Notes: generated from the letters alone by a model not told the origin. A DNA stretch of 64,000 nucleotides from an uncultured Cycloclasticus sp. (GCA_913057515.1 CAJXOJ010000009.1:1-64000); one strand, 5' to 3'; shown: positions 1-8,277, numbered from the stretch's first letter. Numbers and translations: made by a program.

Positions 1-55
1 GAGTACTCGGCTACGAACCGAGCGGTCGGGCGTTCGAATCGCTCCAGGCGCGCCA
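1..55 (+). tRNA. tRNA-Arg(ACG), 3' part only
   Basis: The gene begins before the window. The visible part has an anticodon stem CTCGG/CCGAG (6-10, 18-22) around the loop CTACGAA, giving anticodon ACG. A five-base variable region follows, then a T arm with loop TTCGAAT (33-39), the 3' acceptor strand, a G discriminator and an encoded CCA at 53-55. ACG reads the CGN arginine codons. Confidence 0.9.
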
Positions 56-62
56 AATCAAG

Positions 63-88
63 AAACCCTCCTTTTGGAGGGTTTTTTT
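63..88 (+). terminator. Rho-independent terminator after tRNA-Arg
   Basis: A nine-base-pair stem (AAACCCTCC / GGAGGGTTT) closes a TTTT loop and runs into a T tract ending at 88. It starts eight bases after the tRNA CCA end, so it terminates the tRNA transcript. Confidence 0.9.
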
Positions 89-207
89 ATGCTTAAAATT
101 CCTATTAATTTAATTAGATGTACCTGTTTTTTGCGTGATTAATTGCAAAAGCGAGCTAACGGGTTGATATTAAAACTGTTTTACAATTAGTTGTTACTTA
201 TTCTTTT

Positions 208-254
208 CTACTATATATGGTTGAATAGGAATTAGTTAACACATCATCTTGTGT
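208..254 (+). promoter_or_regulatory. Tandem NrdR boxes upstream of nrdJa
   Basis: Two 16-base AT-rich palindromic sites lie at 208-223 (core CTATATATGG) and 239-254 (ACACATCATCTTGTGT). Both resemble the NrdR consensus acaCwAtATaTwGtgt. They are 31 bp apart, about three helical turns, which is the spacing known for NrdR repressor sites ahead of ribonucleotide reductase genes. The second box overlaps the probable -35 region. The match is read by eye; binding is inferred. Confidence 0.75.
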
Positions 255-275
255 TTCAACGTGCTTTCTTATAAT
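249..275 (+). promoter_or_regulatory. Probable sigma70 promoter of nrdJab
   Basis: A perfect -10 hexamer TATAAT sits at 270-275. A weak -35 (TTGTGT, 249-254) lies 15 bp upstream. The predicted start is near 282, leaving a leader of about 60 nt. NrdR box 2 covers the -35, so repressor binding would block polymerase. An alternative is TTGTTA at 191-196 with TATATG at 214-219, overlapping box 1. Confidence 0.55.
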
Positions 276-291
276 CTAGACAAATAGGGAC

Positions 292-308
292 GAGGAGGAC
301 AACCCTCC
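292..308 (+). promoter_or_regulatory. Leader hairpin sequestering a Shine-Dalgarno-like GGAGG
   Basis: GGAGG at 294-298 can pair with CCTCC at 304-308 across a five-base loop. The purine-rich element is a strong Shine-Dalgarno sequence but lies 28-43 nt before the candidate starts, too far for direct initiation. It may be a remnant, a standby site or a small RNA-level control. No cobalamin riboswitch core is visible. Confidence 0.3.
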
Positions 309-341
309 AAAATAATAAATAATTGGATGCATAAGGTAAAT

Positions 342-2495
342 ATGAGCACAGTCAACTTAAAAGTTATTAAAGAAAACCAATCTGAGATTGATTTCCAATC
401 CGCGTCGTTAGATATCTGGGATAAAAAATACTGCTTAAAAAAGCAAGATGGATCACCTGTCGATACAAATATTGAAGAGACCTATCAGCGCGTTGCAAAA
501 GCCATTGCAGATGTTGAACAAACGGAAGACAAAAAAGAATTTTGGCATGAGCAATTTGTATGGGCGTTGAAGCATGGTGCCATTCCAGCGGGCCGTATTA
601 TTTCGAATGCAGGTGCCAGTGCTTATAAACCGGCTACATCCACTATTAACTGTACTGTGTCGGGCTCTATTTCTGATTCTATGGACGATATACTGCGTAA
701 AACCCACGAAGCAGGTTTAACGCTTAAAGCAGGTTGTGGTATTGGCTACGAATTCTCAACACTACGCCCTAAAGGTGCGTATGTTTCAGGCGCTGGTGCA
801 AACACCTCTGGGCCATTATCGTTTATGGATATTTTCGATAAAATGTGTTTTACCGTTTCCTCAGCCGGTGGCCGCCGTGGCGCGCAAATGGCTACCTTTG
901 ATGTTGCTCACCCAGATGTACGTGATTTTGTTCGTGTAAAGCGTGAAGATGGCCGTTTGCGTCAATTTAACCTGTCTTTATTGATTACAGACGACTTTGT
1001 TCAAGCGGTAAAAGATGATACTGATTGGCCTTTGGTTTTCCCCTTATCAGAAAAAGAAATGGCTTCAGGTGAGATTGATTTAAACGATACAGAGAAGGTG
1101 TTATGGCGTGAATGGCCGATCACTGAAGGTTATCAGGTTAATGACGTTGGCTTGGTAGCTTGCCGTATTTATAAAAGAGTGAAAGCGCAGCGATTGTGGG
1201 AAACGATTATGGCCTCAACCTATGATTATGCTGAGCCAGGTTTCATCCTTATTGATAAAGTAAACGAAATGAATAATAACTGGTTTTGCGAAAATATTCG
1301 TGCAACCAACCCATGTGGTGAACAACCGTTACCCGCGTATGGTTCTTGCTTGTTAGGGTCCATTAATTTAACGAAATTTGTTGTTAACCCTTTTACTTCC
1401 AAAGCCTCTTTTGATTGGGATGCATTCCGTCAAACAGTCGGTATATTTACACGTATGCTTGATAATGTTGTTGAAATTAATGGCTTACCACTGGATGGTC
1501 AGCGCGAAGCGATTGAACATAAGCGACGTCACGGCATGGGCTTCCTAGGCTTAGGTTCAACATTAACCATGATGGGTATCCCTTACGGTGAAGAGAAGTC
1601 GGTTGAATTTACCGAAGAAGTCAGTAAGCAACTGGCGGTAACAGGCTGGGAAGCGGGTTTAGAGCTGGCTAAAGAAAAAGGCCCAGCGCCGATTATGGAA
1701 GAAGACTTTGACGTGACTGGCGATATGCTTCGCAAGCGACCAGAAATGTTAGACGATGGTTATAAAGTAGGCGATAAAGTAAAAGGCCGCATACTGCATG
1801 CTAAATACAGCCGATACATGCAAAAAATAGCAAGCGTTGCCCCCGAGTTAGTTGAAAAACTGGCAGAAGTAGGCGCTCGTTTTACCCATCACAGTTCTAT
1901 TGCACCAACAGGTACTATTTCATTGTCGTTAGCAAATAATGCCAGTAATGGTATAGAGCCGAGCTTTGCTCACCATTATGCGCGTAACGTTATTCGCGAA
2001 GGGCGCAATGCGAAAGAAAAAGTAGATGTGTTCTCATACGAGCTATTGGCATATCGCACATTGATTAATGAACAAGCGATGCCGTATTCAGAACTGCCCG
2101 AAGAAAAACTACCAAACTACTTCGTTACCGCAGAAACGATTACGCCAAAACAGCATGTAGACATTCAAGCCGCGGCACAAACGTGGATTGACTCGTCTAT
2201 TTCAAAAACAGCGAATGTACCCACAGAGTTCCCATTCGAAGACTTTAAAGATATCTACCTCTACGCCCATGAAAAAGGCTTAAAGGGCTGCACTACCTTC
2301 CGTTTTAATCCAGATGTATTCCAAGGCGTGTTGGTTAAAGAATCGGACCTTGAAAACACCACTTACCGTTTCAACTTAGAAGATGGCTCTACGCTAGAAG
2401 TAAAAGGAAACGAAATGGTTGAATATGATGGTGAATCGCATACAGCAGCTAATTTGTATGATGCCTTAAAAGAAGGCTACTACGGCAAATTTTAA
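342..2495 (+). CDS. nrdJa: Adenosylcobalamin-dependent ribonucleotide reductase, catalytic subunit NrdJa
   Basis: Class II ribonucleotide reductase makes deoxyribonucleotides using adenosylcobalamin as radical source, so it works with or without oxygen. The protein is about 717 aa. The active-site finger loop reads N-P-C-G-E with Cys about 325 and Glu about 327; a partner Cys lies in STINCTVS near residue 103, and the glycine-rich SSAGGRRGAQMA stretch is family-typical. The start at 342 is preferred because AAGG (333-336) lies five bases upstream; an in-frame ATG at 327 has no ribosome site. The C-terminal redox cysteines are absent here and are carried by the next gene, the split arrangement known from Pseudomonas. 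NrdR boxes upstream imply dNTP-responsive repression. Confidence 0.9.
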   Translation: MSTVNLKVIKENQSEIDFQSASLDIWDKKYCLKKQDGSPVDTNIEETYQRVAKAIADVEQTEDKKEFWHEQFVWALKHGAIPAGRIISNAGASAYKPATSTINCTVSGSISDSMDDILRKTHEAGLTLKAGCGIGYEFSTLRPKGAYVSGAGANTSGPLSFMDIFDKMCFTVSSAGGRRGAQMATFDVAHPDVRDFVRVKREDGRLRQFNLSLLITDDFVQAVKDDTDWPLVFPLSEKEMASGEIDLNDTEKVLWREWPITEGYQVNDVGLVACRIYKRVKAQRLWETIMASTYDYAEPGFILIDKVNEMNNNWFCENIRATNPCGEQPLPAYGSCLLGSINLTKFVVNPFTSKASFDWDAFRQTVGIFTRMLDNVVEINGLPLDGQREAIEHKRRHGMGFLGLGSTLTMMGIPYGEEKSVEFTEEVSKQLAVTGWEAGLELAKEKGPAPIMEEDFDVTGDMLRKRPEMLDDGYKVGDKVKGRILHAKYSRYMQKIASVAPELVEKLAEVGARFTHHSSIAPTGTISLSLANNASNGIEPSFAHHYARNVIREGRNAKEKVDVFSYELLAYRTLINEQAMPYSELPEEKLPNYFVTAETITPKQHVDIQAAAQTWIDSSISKTANVPTEFPFEDFKDIYLYAHEKGLKGCTTFRFNPDVFQGVLVKESDLENTTYRFNLEDGSTLEVKGNEMVEYDGESHTAANLYDALKEGYYGKF

Positions 2496-2524
2496 AGCAG
2501 CGTTAGAGAAAAAGGAAAACAACA

Positions 2525-3226
2525 ATGACACATAAAATCACACAAGTAATTACGGGTTATGAAGTCGTCAAAGACGAAGAAAAAACCGCTGAAAAACAAG
2601 TCGCGCCGGTAGAAGAGAAAAGCAATATCATCCAAATGCATGAAAGCCTAAAACGGCCAGAAATGCTCTTAGGTTCAACCTATAAAATTAAAACGCCTTT
2701 ATCTGAGCACTCACTGTATATCACGATTAATGATTTGATATTAAACCCAGATACAGATCATGAGCAACGGCGTCCATTTGAAGTGTTCATCAACTCTAAA
2801 AACATGGATCACTTCCAGTGGATTGTTGCGCTAACAAGAATTATGTCTGCCGTGTTTAGAAAAGGTGGCGATATCACCTTCCTAGTAGAAGAACTACGTT
2901 CCGTATTTGACCCCAGTGGAGGCTACTTTAAAAAAGGCGGTAAGTTTATGCCGTCGCTCGTTGCTGAAATTGGAGACGTCGTCGAATCGCATTTAAAAAT
3001 GATTGGGATGATCAAAACTGAAGAAATCAGTGAGCATCAACAAAAAATCATGGATGAGAAACGGGCTCAGTTTGAAGCAGAGAGAAAAGCAAAGTCCCCC
3101 GAGCATGAAACCGCTAGCGAATTTCCAGCAGGCTCACAATTATGTACAAAATGTAATGTGACCGCCTCTATCCAAATGGATGGCTGTATGACGTGTTTGA
3201 ATTGTGGTGATAGTAAATGTGGCTAG
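2525..3226 (+). CDS. nrdJb: Class II ribonucleotide reductase accessory subunit NrdJb
   Basis: This 233-aa protein supplies the C-terminal part of a split class II reductase. It ends in a cysteine-rich tail (CTKC, CMTCLNC, then GDSKCG) that combines a zinc-ribbon-like cluster with the redox pair that re-reduces the active-site disulfide. It starts 29 bases after nrdJa and shares its transcript. The preceding AAAGGAAAACAACA gives a usable ribosome site. The N-terminal 40 residues are polar and variable, consistent with a linker to NrdJa. Function is by family knowledge of the NrdJa/NrdJb pair. Confidence 0.85.
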   Translation: MTHKITQVITGYEVVKDEEKTAEKQVAPVEEKSNIIQMHESLKRPEMLLGSTYKIKTPLSEHSLYITINDLILNPDTDHEQRRPFEVFINSKNMDHFQWIVALTRIMSAVFRKGGDITFLVEELRSVFDPSGGYFKKGGKFMPSLVAEIGDVVESHLKMIGMIKTEEISEHQQKIMDEKRAQFEAERKAKSPEHETASEFPAGSQLCTKCNVTASIQMDGCMTCLNCGDSKCG

Positions 3227-3230
3227 GGTG

Positions 3231-3260
3231 AAATCAAGTTGGGTGACACCTTGATTTTTT
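3231..3260 (+). terminator. Terminator of nrdJab
   Basis: AAATCAAG (3231-3238) pairs with CTTGATTT (3250-3257) over an 11-base loop and is followed by further T residues. It begins four bases after the nrdJb stop codon. Confidence 0.65.
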
Positions 3261-3282
3261 AAGGAATTATCAATACAAATAG

Positions 3283-3339
3283 CTGCACCGGAAAAATTAC
3301 TCGCTACGCTCGCATTTTCCGGTGAGGTAGGCGTTAGAT
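3283..3339 (+). repeat. attC-like hairpin with a GTTAGAT core site
   Basis: A ten-base inverted repeat CACCGGAAAA (3286-3295) / TTTTCCGGTG (3315-3324) encloses CGCTACGCTCG, and GGCGTTAGAT follows with GTTAGAT at 3333-3339. This fits the R' side of an integron attC site (GTTRRRY after a central hairpin). The left R'' box (RYYYAAC) is not recognisable, so it is a half-degenerate site or only resembles one. No integrase gene is in the window. It sits immediately before the next gene as a cassette boundary would. Confidence 0.4.
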
Positions 3340-3355
3340 TCAAGAGAGGAATGGA

Positions 3356-4816
3356 GTGAATATATACTTTTCTGACTACTTTGGAGTATCTAAAGAAGAT
3401 CTTGATGAATATGGCGCTTTCAATGTTTCATTGATCAATGATCTTCCTGTGTTTATCGATCCGTTCCTACTGTTTAGTAGTGAGAAAGATGAATATGAAG
3501 CACTACATCAAGAAATTATAAAATATATTACTTTCCTCCGAGAAATGTCAGATAAAGGCGCTATCTCAAAAGGACTCGTTAAGCATTGGTTTCTATTTCC
3601 GGAGGTTAAGCAAAATTGGCTTGGGTACAGTAAAGTAGGAAATGGTGGTTTAGGGCTAGGGCCGAAGTTTGCTACTGCATTGAATGATAATCTAAGCACA
3701 ATATTCAATGATTTTGGGGCAGAAAAAATAACTCAAAGCAGTCACCTCGAAAAGCTTTGTCTTATCAAGGATGGTGTGGGAAAGGACAGTATTAGTGACT
3801 TCACTACAAATCTAATAAAAGGATATATTTGCGAATATACCCAAGAATTTACCTTAAAAAATCTAGATATAAGCAGATGTAAAAAAGTTAGCGTTAAACA
3901 CGCTAGTTTCGACTACAACACTAGAAGATGGAATGCTAAATCATATATGCTTCCTTATATTGACGGTGACTTTGTTCTACTTACCCCGAAAGATATCCTC
4001 ACTAAAGATGATGCTTGGATTAATAAGCGCGATATTATTGGCGACTTCGATGAAATAGCTGAATCAATACCGAATATTGAACTCCGAGCACAAATAAATG
4101 AGTACCTTCTTCGCCAAATCCCTGAGCGCGCGAAACAGAGGGAGGTTAACGAAGCTATATCGCGGACACTTAGAAAATTTCCAGTTCTTATCGATCATTA
4201 CATTCGATTTAAAGAAGATCATAGAGATGAAGCTGTTGCTCTAAGCGAGCAAAAAGTAAAAGAGACTGAGGCCATCTTCATTAGGCAAGTTACAAACCTA
4301 GTTGAAACGCTTCGGGCACAGAAAGTGTTCTACTCGCAAAAAGGAGATACGTTCGATGAGGCATACAATCGAGTGATGTTCCTCAAGCAGGTAATTGAGA
4401 GTAATGATGGTTATCGCTTATTTTATGTTAAAGGTGAACCTGTAAAACGAGAGTCAGACTTACAGCTTATTTTTCGGCTCACTTGGTATGCAGCAGAAGA
4501 TGATGTTAATGCCGAGGTAAACAATGGTCGAGGCCCCGTGGATTACAAAATTTCTCGGGGTTCTAAAGACAGTACCTTGGTAGAGTTTAAGTTAGCAAGT
4601 AACAGTAAGCTTAAACAAAATTTAGCTAAGCAGGTTGAAGTATATAAAGCTGCCAATCAAACAAAGAAATCAATTAAAGTAATTCTATATTTCACTGATT
4701 CCGAGCTAGAAAAAACTCTCAAAGCGTTGAAGAATCTGGAGCTTAAGCAAAACAAAGAATTAGTACTAATTGATGCTAGGGCAACGAATAAACCATCTGG
4801 CTCCAATGCCAAATGA
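3356..4816 (+). CDS. Unrecognised protein with a RecB/Cas4-like PD-(D/E)XK C-terminus
   Basis: The 486-aa product is not recognised as a named family. Near the C-terminus Asp396, Glu410-x-Lys412 and Gln426-x3-Tyr430 have the order and spacing of a PD-(D/E)XK nuclease core with the QxxxY motif of RecB- and Cas4-type enzymes. The N-terminal 300 residues are mixed alpha and charged, with no signal peptide or membrane segment. The start is GTG at 3356 with GAGAGGA six bases upstream. It stands alone between an attC-like hairpin and a transposase wreck, so it is likely acquired. A defence or DNA-processing role is possible but inferred only from motif and context. Confidence 0.55.
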   Translation: MNIYFSDYFGVSKEDLDEYGAFNVSLINDLPVFIDPFLLFSSEKDEYEALHQEIIKYITFLREMSDKGAISKGLVKHWFLFPEVKQNWLGYSKVGNGGLGLGPKFATALNDNLSTIFNDFGAEKITQSSHLEKLCLIKDGVGKDSISDFTTNLIKGYICEYTQEFTLKNLDISRCKKVSVKHASFDYNTRRWNAKSYMLPYIDGDFVLLTPKDILTKDDAWINKRDIIGDFDEIAESIPNIELRAQINEYLLRQIPERAKQREVNEAISRTLRKFPVLIDHYIRFKEDHRDEAVALSEQKVKETEAIFIRQVTNLVETLRAQKVFYSQKGDTFDEAYNRVMFLKQVIESNDGYRLFYVKGEPVKRESDLQLIFRLTWYAAEDDVNAEVNNGRGPVDYKISRGSKDSTLVEFKLASNSKLKQNLAKQVEVYKAANQTKKSIKVILYFTDSELEKTLKALKNLELKQNKELVLIDARATNKPSGSNAK

Positions 4817-4826
4817 ATCTAAAAAC

Positions 4827-4881
4827 CAATGTGGTCAGACTCGATTAAACCTAAAGAGAATCAATGGGGTCAGACTCGATT
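4827..4881 (+). repeat. Two direct copies of a CAATGKGGTCAGACTCGATT motif
   Basis: Near-identical 20-mers lie at 4827-4846 and 4862-4881 (one difference, T versus G), 35 bp apart. The motif GGGGTCAGACTCGATT is, from memory, commonly found flanking REP-associated tyrosine transposase genes in Gammaproteobacteria, and a remnant of such a gene follows. Confidence 0.7.
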
Positions 4882-4936
4882 GATTTTCAAAGAGGGCCAG
4901 TTTAAGCCCAAACGTTGTGATTAAAAGGACTTTATT

Positions 4937-5203
4937 GTGGCGTAACTACCTTGTTATGTTTTAGTGGGTCAACCCCAACACGTTATCGTTTTATAAGCGT
5001 TTAGGGCAAAGCAAACAGAACAGCTGTAAAGCCTACCTTGAATTATTTGATGTGGCGTTCCGCAAAAAACGCTTGAAGACAAACGCGAAAGAACCAACAA
5101 ATCATGGGTTTTAGGCAGTGACTTTTGTAAAGAAATGATAGAAGATAAAATTAATCGGCTAATGAATCCAAGGCGTAAAGGTGGTGATAGCAAGTATGGT
5201 TAG
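4937..5203 (+). pseudogene. Remnant of a REP-associated tyrosine transposase (RAYT, Y1 family)
   Basis: From GTG 4937 the frame gives an N-terminus like family members (LPCYVLVGQPQHVI) but with a stop codon at 4943 where Arg is usual. Most of the catalytic centre is then missing. From about 4995 a second frame encodes a family-like stretch (AYLELFDVAF), and after a further shift a third frame gives the C-terminal part (WVLGSDFCKEMI, then PRRKGGDSKYG) ending at 5201-5203. The catalytic HUH and Tyr region is deleted, so the element is dead. It explains the conserved repeats just upstream. Confidence 0.75.
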
Positions 5204-5307
5204 GGTGAGTATTTACTTGTATAAGCGCTTGGTTTATTAGTCGCACTTTAGGATGAAACCTTTTTTCACCTTTAAACTAGCGAATTAACCATTTAAGGAA
5301 AATAATT

Positions 5308-6375
5308 ATGACTAGCTTGTTTGACCCAATAAAAATTGGCGCATTTGATTTGCCCAACCGTATTATTATGTCCCCCCTTACACGCTGCCGTTCGGGCAGT
5401 AGCCGAATTCCTAATGATTTAATGGTGGAATATTACACACAGCGCAGTACAGCTGGGTTAATTATAAGCGAGGCGACTGCCGTATCACCAATGGGTGTGG
5501 GTTATGCTGATACGCCGGGTATTTGGTCTGATGAGCAAGTTGAGGGCTGGAAAAAAATTACCGATGCGGTACACCAAGAAGGTGGCAAAATATTGATGCA
5601 ACTCTGGCATGTCGGGCGCATTTCGGACCCAATTTTTCTTGATGGCCAGCTGCCTGTTGCCCCAAGTGCGATTAGGCCTAAAGGCGAGGTTAGTTTGGTT
5701 CGCCCTAAAAAGCCTTATGAAACACCACGAGCATTAGAGTTGAGTGAAATTAAGGAGATCATTGAGCAGTTTCGTAAAGGGGCTGAGAATGCCAAAAAAG
5801 CTGGTTTTGATGGTGTGGAAATTCATGGTGCGAATGGTTATTTGCTTGACCAATTCTTGCAAGATAGTAGTAACCATAGAACAGATAATTATGGTGGAAG
5901 TATAGAAAACCGTGCCAGGTTTATGCTGGAAATTACAGATGCTGTTATTTCAGTCTGGGGTGCAGATAGAGTCGGTATGCACCTTGCACCACAAGGCGAT
6001 GCTCACGATATGGGAGATTCTGATTTATTGGCTACCTTTAGCTACGTTGCAACAGAGCTTGGTAAACGAAAGATTGCTTTTATTTTTGCGCGTGAGTCGG
6101 TGAGCGAAGACTGGTTTGGGCCTAAATTAAAAGCTGCTTTTGGTGGGGTTTATATTGCTAATCAAAGCCTTACAAAAGAAAGTGCAGCTGAAATCTTAAA
6201 AGAAGAGCAAGCCGATGCGGTTGCTTTCGGCAAACTTTATATTGCTAACCCTGACTTAGTTTATCGGTTTAAGGCCGATGCAGCATTAAATGAACCGGAT
6301 GCGAGCACTTTTTATGCATTTACAGAGAAAGGCTATACAGATTACCCAAGCCTTGAAAAAGAAGAGAAAAGATAG
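5308..6375 (+). CDS. Old Yellow Enzyme family NADH:flavin oxidoreductase (NemA-like)
   Basis: This 355-aa FMN TIM-barrel enzyme reduces activated C=C bonds such as enones, maleimides or nitro compounds using NAD(P)H. Visible features are the N-terminal FMN-binding MSPLTRCRS, the substrate-anion pair in HGANGYLLDQFL (His and Asn about 175-180) and the NHRTDNYGGS loop. Length matches NemA/pentaenone reductases. AAGGAAA upstream of ATG 5308 gives a ribosome site. It is a monocistronic gene downstream of the transposase wreck. The natural substrate cannot be told from sequence. Confidence 0.88.
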   Translation: MTSLFDPIKIGAFDLPNRIIMSPLTRCRSGSSRIPNDLMVEYYTQRSTAGLIISEATAVSPMGVGYADTPGIWSDEQVEGWKKITDAVHQEGGKILMQLWHVGRISDPIFLDGQLPVAPSAIRPKGEVSLVRPKKPYETPRALELSEIKEIIEQFRKGAENAKKAGFDGVEIHGANGYLLDQFLQDSSNHRTDNYGGSIENRARFMLEITDAVISVWGADRVGMHLAPQGDAHDMGDSDLLATFSYVATELGKRKIAFIFARESVSEDWFGPKLKAAFGGVYIANQSLTKESAAEILKEEQADAVAFGKLYIANPDLVYRFKADAALNEPDASTFYAFTEKGYTDYPSLEKEEKR

Positions 6376-6555
6376 TTCAGGTGGGGTTTACTCAAAATAT
6401 AGCGAAGGCTTTAACTTGGAATGTTAAGGGAGTTAACAGCGGCTGTTGATGATTAATGCCGGAAGATATCGCTAGTTTGATGAAAATAGAGAGGCTAGTT
6501 AACTTTATTGCTTATTTTAACTCATTCATTTTTTTTAAATTTACGAGGTAAATAA

Positions 6556-7069
6556 ATGAAATATCAACATGGTAGTGACCTAATTGATGTATTAGGTGAA
6601 GTGTATGAAACGATGCTTGAAGATGTAGTAGGGCGTTTATTAAAGGCTGAAGAATTTTCAGCACCTATTTTGCATGATTTGATAGATGAGGTAAAAGAGG
6701 AGACGATTAAACTAGAAAAAGTGACTCAAGAAGAGGCGAATAAGTTAGCTGAAACCCTCAAGCAGGATTTAAATGAGGGTGCTCAATATCTTGCGAAGAC
6801 AGGGTTGGAGTTTAAAGATTGGCTTGGCTTTGAGGTAGATACATTAGAGAGTGTAGCATTAAGGAAGTTGTTAAGTGTTGCTGATAAAACAAAGCATCCA
6901 GATGCTAACTTTAAAAAATGAGCTTGATAAACGTGCGCACCCGCATACGGGTGAAATAATTGGCGCCGGTACATTAGTTTGCGATCAATGTGGTGAGAAA
7001 TTACATTTTCACAAAGCTGGAAAGATACCACCATGCCCTAAATGCCATGGCACCACTTTTCACCGATAA
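6556..7069 (+). pseudogene. Zinc-ribbon protein (DUF1451 type) with a frameshift
   Basis: The first reading frame (6556-6921, 121 aa) encodes the acidic helical N-terminal part and stops at TGA 6919. The next frame continues without a break as NELDKRAHPHTGEI and a zinc ribbon with CDQC and CPKC, ending at 7069. Removing one A from the AAAAAA run at 6913-6918 joins the two into a single ~170-aa protein of normal family length. The break is therefore a sequencing or assembly error, a recent mutation, or a site of transcriptional slippage. GAGG ahead of ATG 6556 is the ribosome site. Function of the family is not established. Confidence 0.75.
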
Positions 7070-7407
7070 TGTTTAATAAATTATAGAATCAGGCAGCTCG
7101 ATTTTGGCAAGCTTGGTTTCAATGGCTTTGATTTTGATATAGGGTAACTGAAATGAAAAATGTGTTGATTGCATTTTTAGTGGCTTAGTACTTTCAAAAG
7201 GTCAGTAAAAAAACATCTAGTTCACTAATCCAGCTCTTAAGTTATTTAATGCTTGTTGAATATGACTTAAGTTAACCCAGAAGGTCAAAGATTTATGTGC
7301 AATCGGAAGAACTAGCTTCTTTACTGCTGATGTGGCGCTATAGAGCACTATCAAGTGCCTGAATGAAGTATCAAAAATAGACTAATTATCAACTTAGGAG
7401 TTGAACG
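7070..7407. other. Non-coding gap before the carbonic anhydrase gene
   Basis: About 340 bases without a convincing gene. A ribosome-site-like GGGTAAC is followed by an 11-codon frame at 7153-7188 (MKNVLIAFLVA) that looks like the stump of a signal peptide, perhaps a decayed secreted-protein gene. AGGAG at 7396-7400 belongs to the next gene. Confidence 0.4.
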
Positions 7408-8277
7408 ATGAAAAAAGAAGTAATGATTGTTCTTGCAGCAGCCATGTTATTACCAATTTATGCCAGTGCCAAAGGGAATGTAGGTGGTGCGCATGAAGCA
7501 GTGTCAGATAAGGTGATAGCTGAGCAAAGAGCAAGGCTTGCAAGCCATACAAAAGGCAAGGGGTTTGGCCCGCAAGCCCCACGTGATATTGATGCACTAG
7601 CGGGTAGTAATTTACGCACATTTAATGCGGCACCTGCGTTTACAGAGATGAACCTTTGTAATATTCATTTTCATAAAAATGCCGAGCATAAAGGTGGTGA
7701 GTTCACTGAATATGCAGGTAATGGCGACGGTCACGGATACCAGAGTGGGTATAAATATTCAGGAACGTTGAGTGCGTCTGAGCTTAAACCAGTAGGGCAG
7801 GCTATTTGTCCTAGCGAGCATGGTGCTTTAAGTGTAGGTGATACGGTTGAAGTTCACTATGTGCATTCAAGCGCTCAGGTTGAACCCGGTCCAACATTAG
7901 GCTCATGCTTAAACGAGGCGATAAAAAACCCACAGTTGCGCGTAGAAACACAAGTATATGTTTTAGTGAACGATAGTAATGCGCTTGATTTTATGAGCCT
8001 AACCAAGCATGAAAAAGTAGGTGATTTGCACCAAGCAATTGATATTCCTAGTAATACCGGAGCAGCCATTCAGTATGCTGGTTCAACGACTGGCCCAGGT
8101 TACAACGAAAAAGGCTCCCCATTTCAGGTTTCATGGAGTGTTCGCCCCAATGTTGCTAAAGTTGATATTGAGAGTGTTGGAAAATGGTGTAAAGGCAATG
8201 TCTTCAATGAAGATCATGCCCATGGTGTAAGAAACCTTGTTACAAATCCTGATCTTATTTCAAAAATCAGTCATTAG
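7408..8277 (+). CDS. Secreted delta-class carbonic anhydrase
   Basis: The enzyme would interconvert CO2 and bicarbonate in the periplasm. The 289-aa protein starts with a clear signal peptide (cleavage near residue 21, YASA). The zinc-site region has His87-x-His89, Glu93-His94 and His150 with HYVH at 150-153, arranged as in delta carbonic anhydrases first known from diatoms and also found in marine bacteria. The Cys84, Cys134, Cys167 and Cys261 residues could form disulfides. AGGAG lies seven bases before ATG. It sits just upstream of the Mrp antiporter operon, same strand, about 200 bp apart. Family assignment is by recognition; metal and activity are inferred. Confidence 0.75.
   Translation: MKKEVMIVLAAAMLLPIYASAKGNVGGAHEAVSDKVIAEQRARLASHTKGKGFGPQAPRDIDALAGSNLRTFNAAPAFTEMNLCNIHFHKNAEHKGGEFTEYAGNGDGHGYQSGYKYSGTLSASELKPVGQAICPSEHGALSVGDTVEVHYVHSSAQVEPGPTLGSCLNEAIKNPQLRVETQVYVLVNDSNALDFMSLTKHEKVGDLHQAIDIPSNTGAAIQYAGSTTGPGYNEKGSPFQVSWSVRPNVAKVDIESVGKWCKGNVFNEDHAHGVRNLVTNPDLISKISH

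Noticed and set aside
120-326. Cobalamin riboswitch in front of the B12-dependent reductase.
   Set aside because: No conserved B12-box (GCCACTG) or matching multi-stem layout is visible in this short leader.
3198-3237. The end of nrdJb and the end of the RAYT remnant share a similar sequence (GGTGATAG..., ...TAGGGTGA).
   Set aside because: The shared GDSK(C/Y)G ending is normal for NrdJ, and about five of 26 bases differ. Chance similarity is enough.
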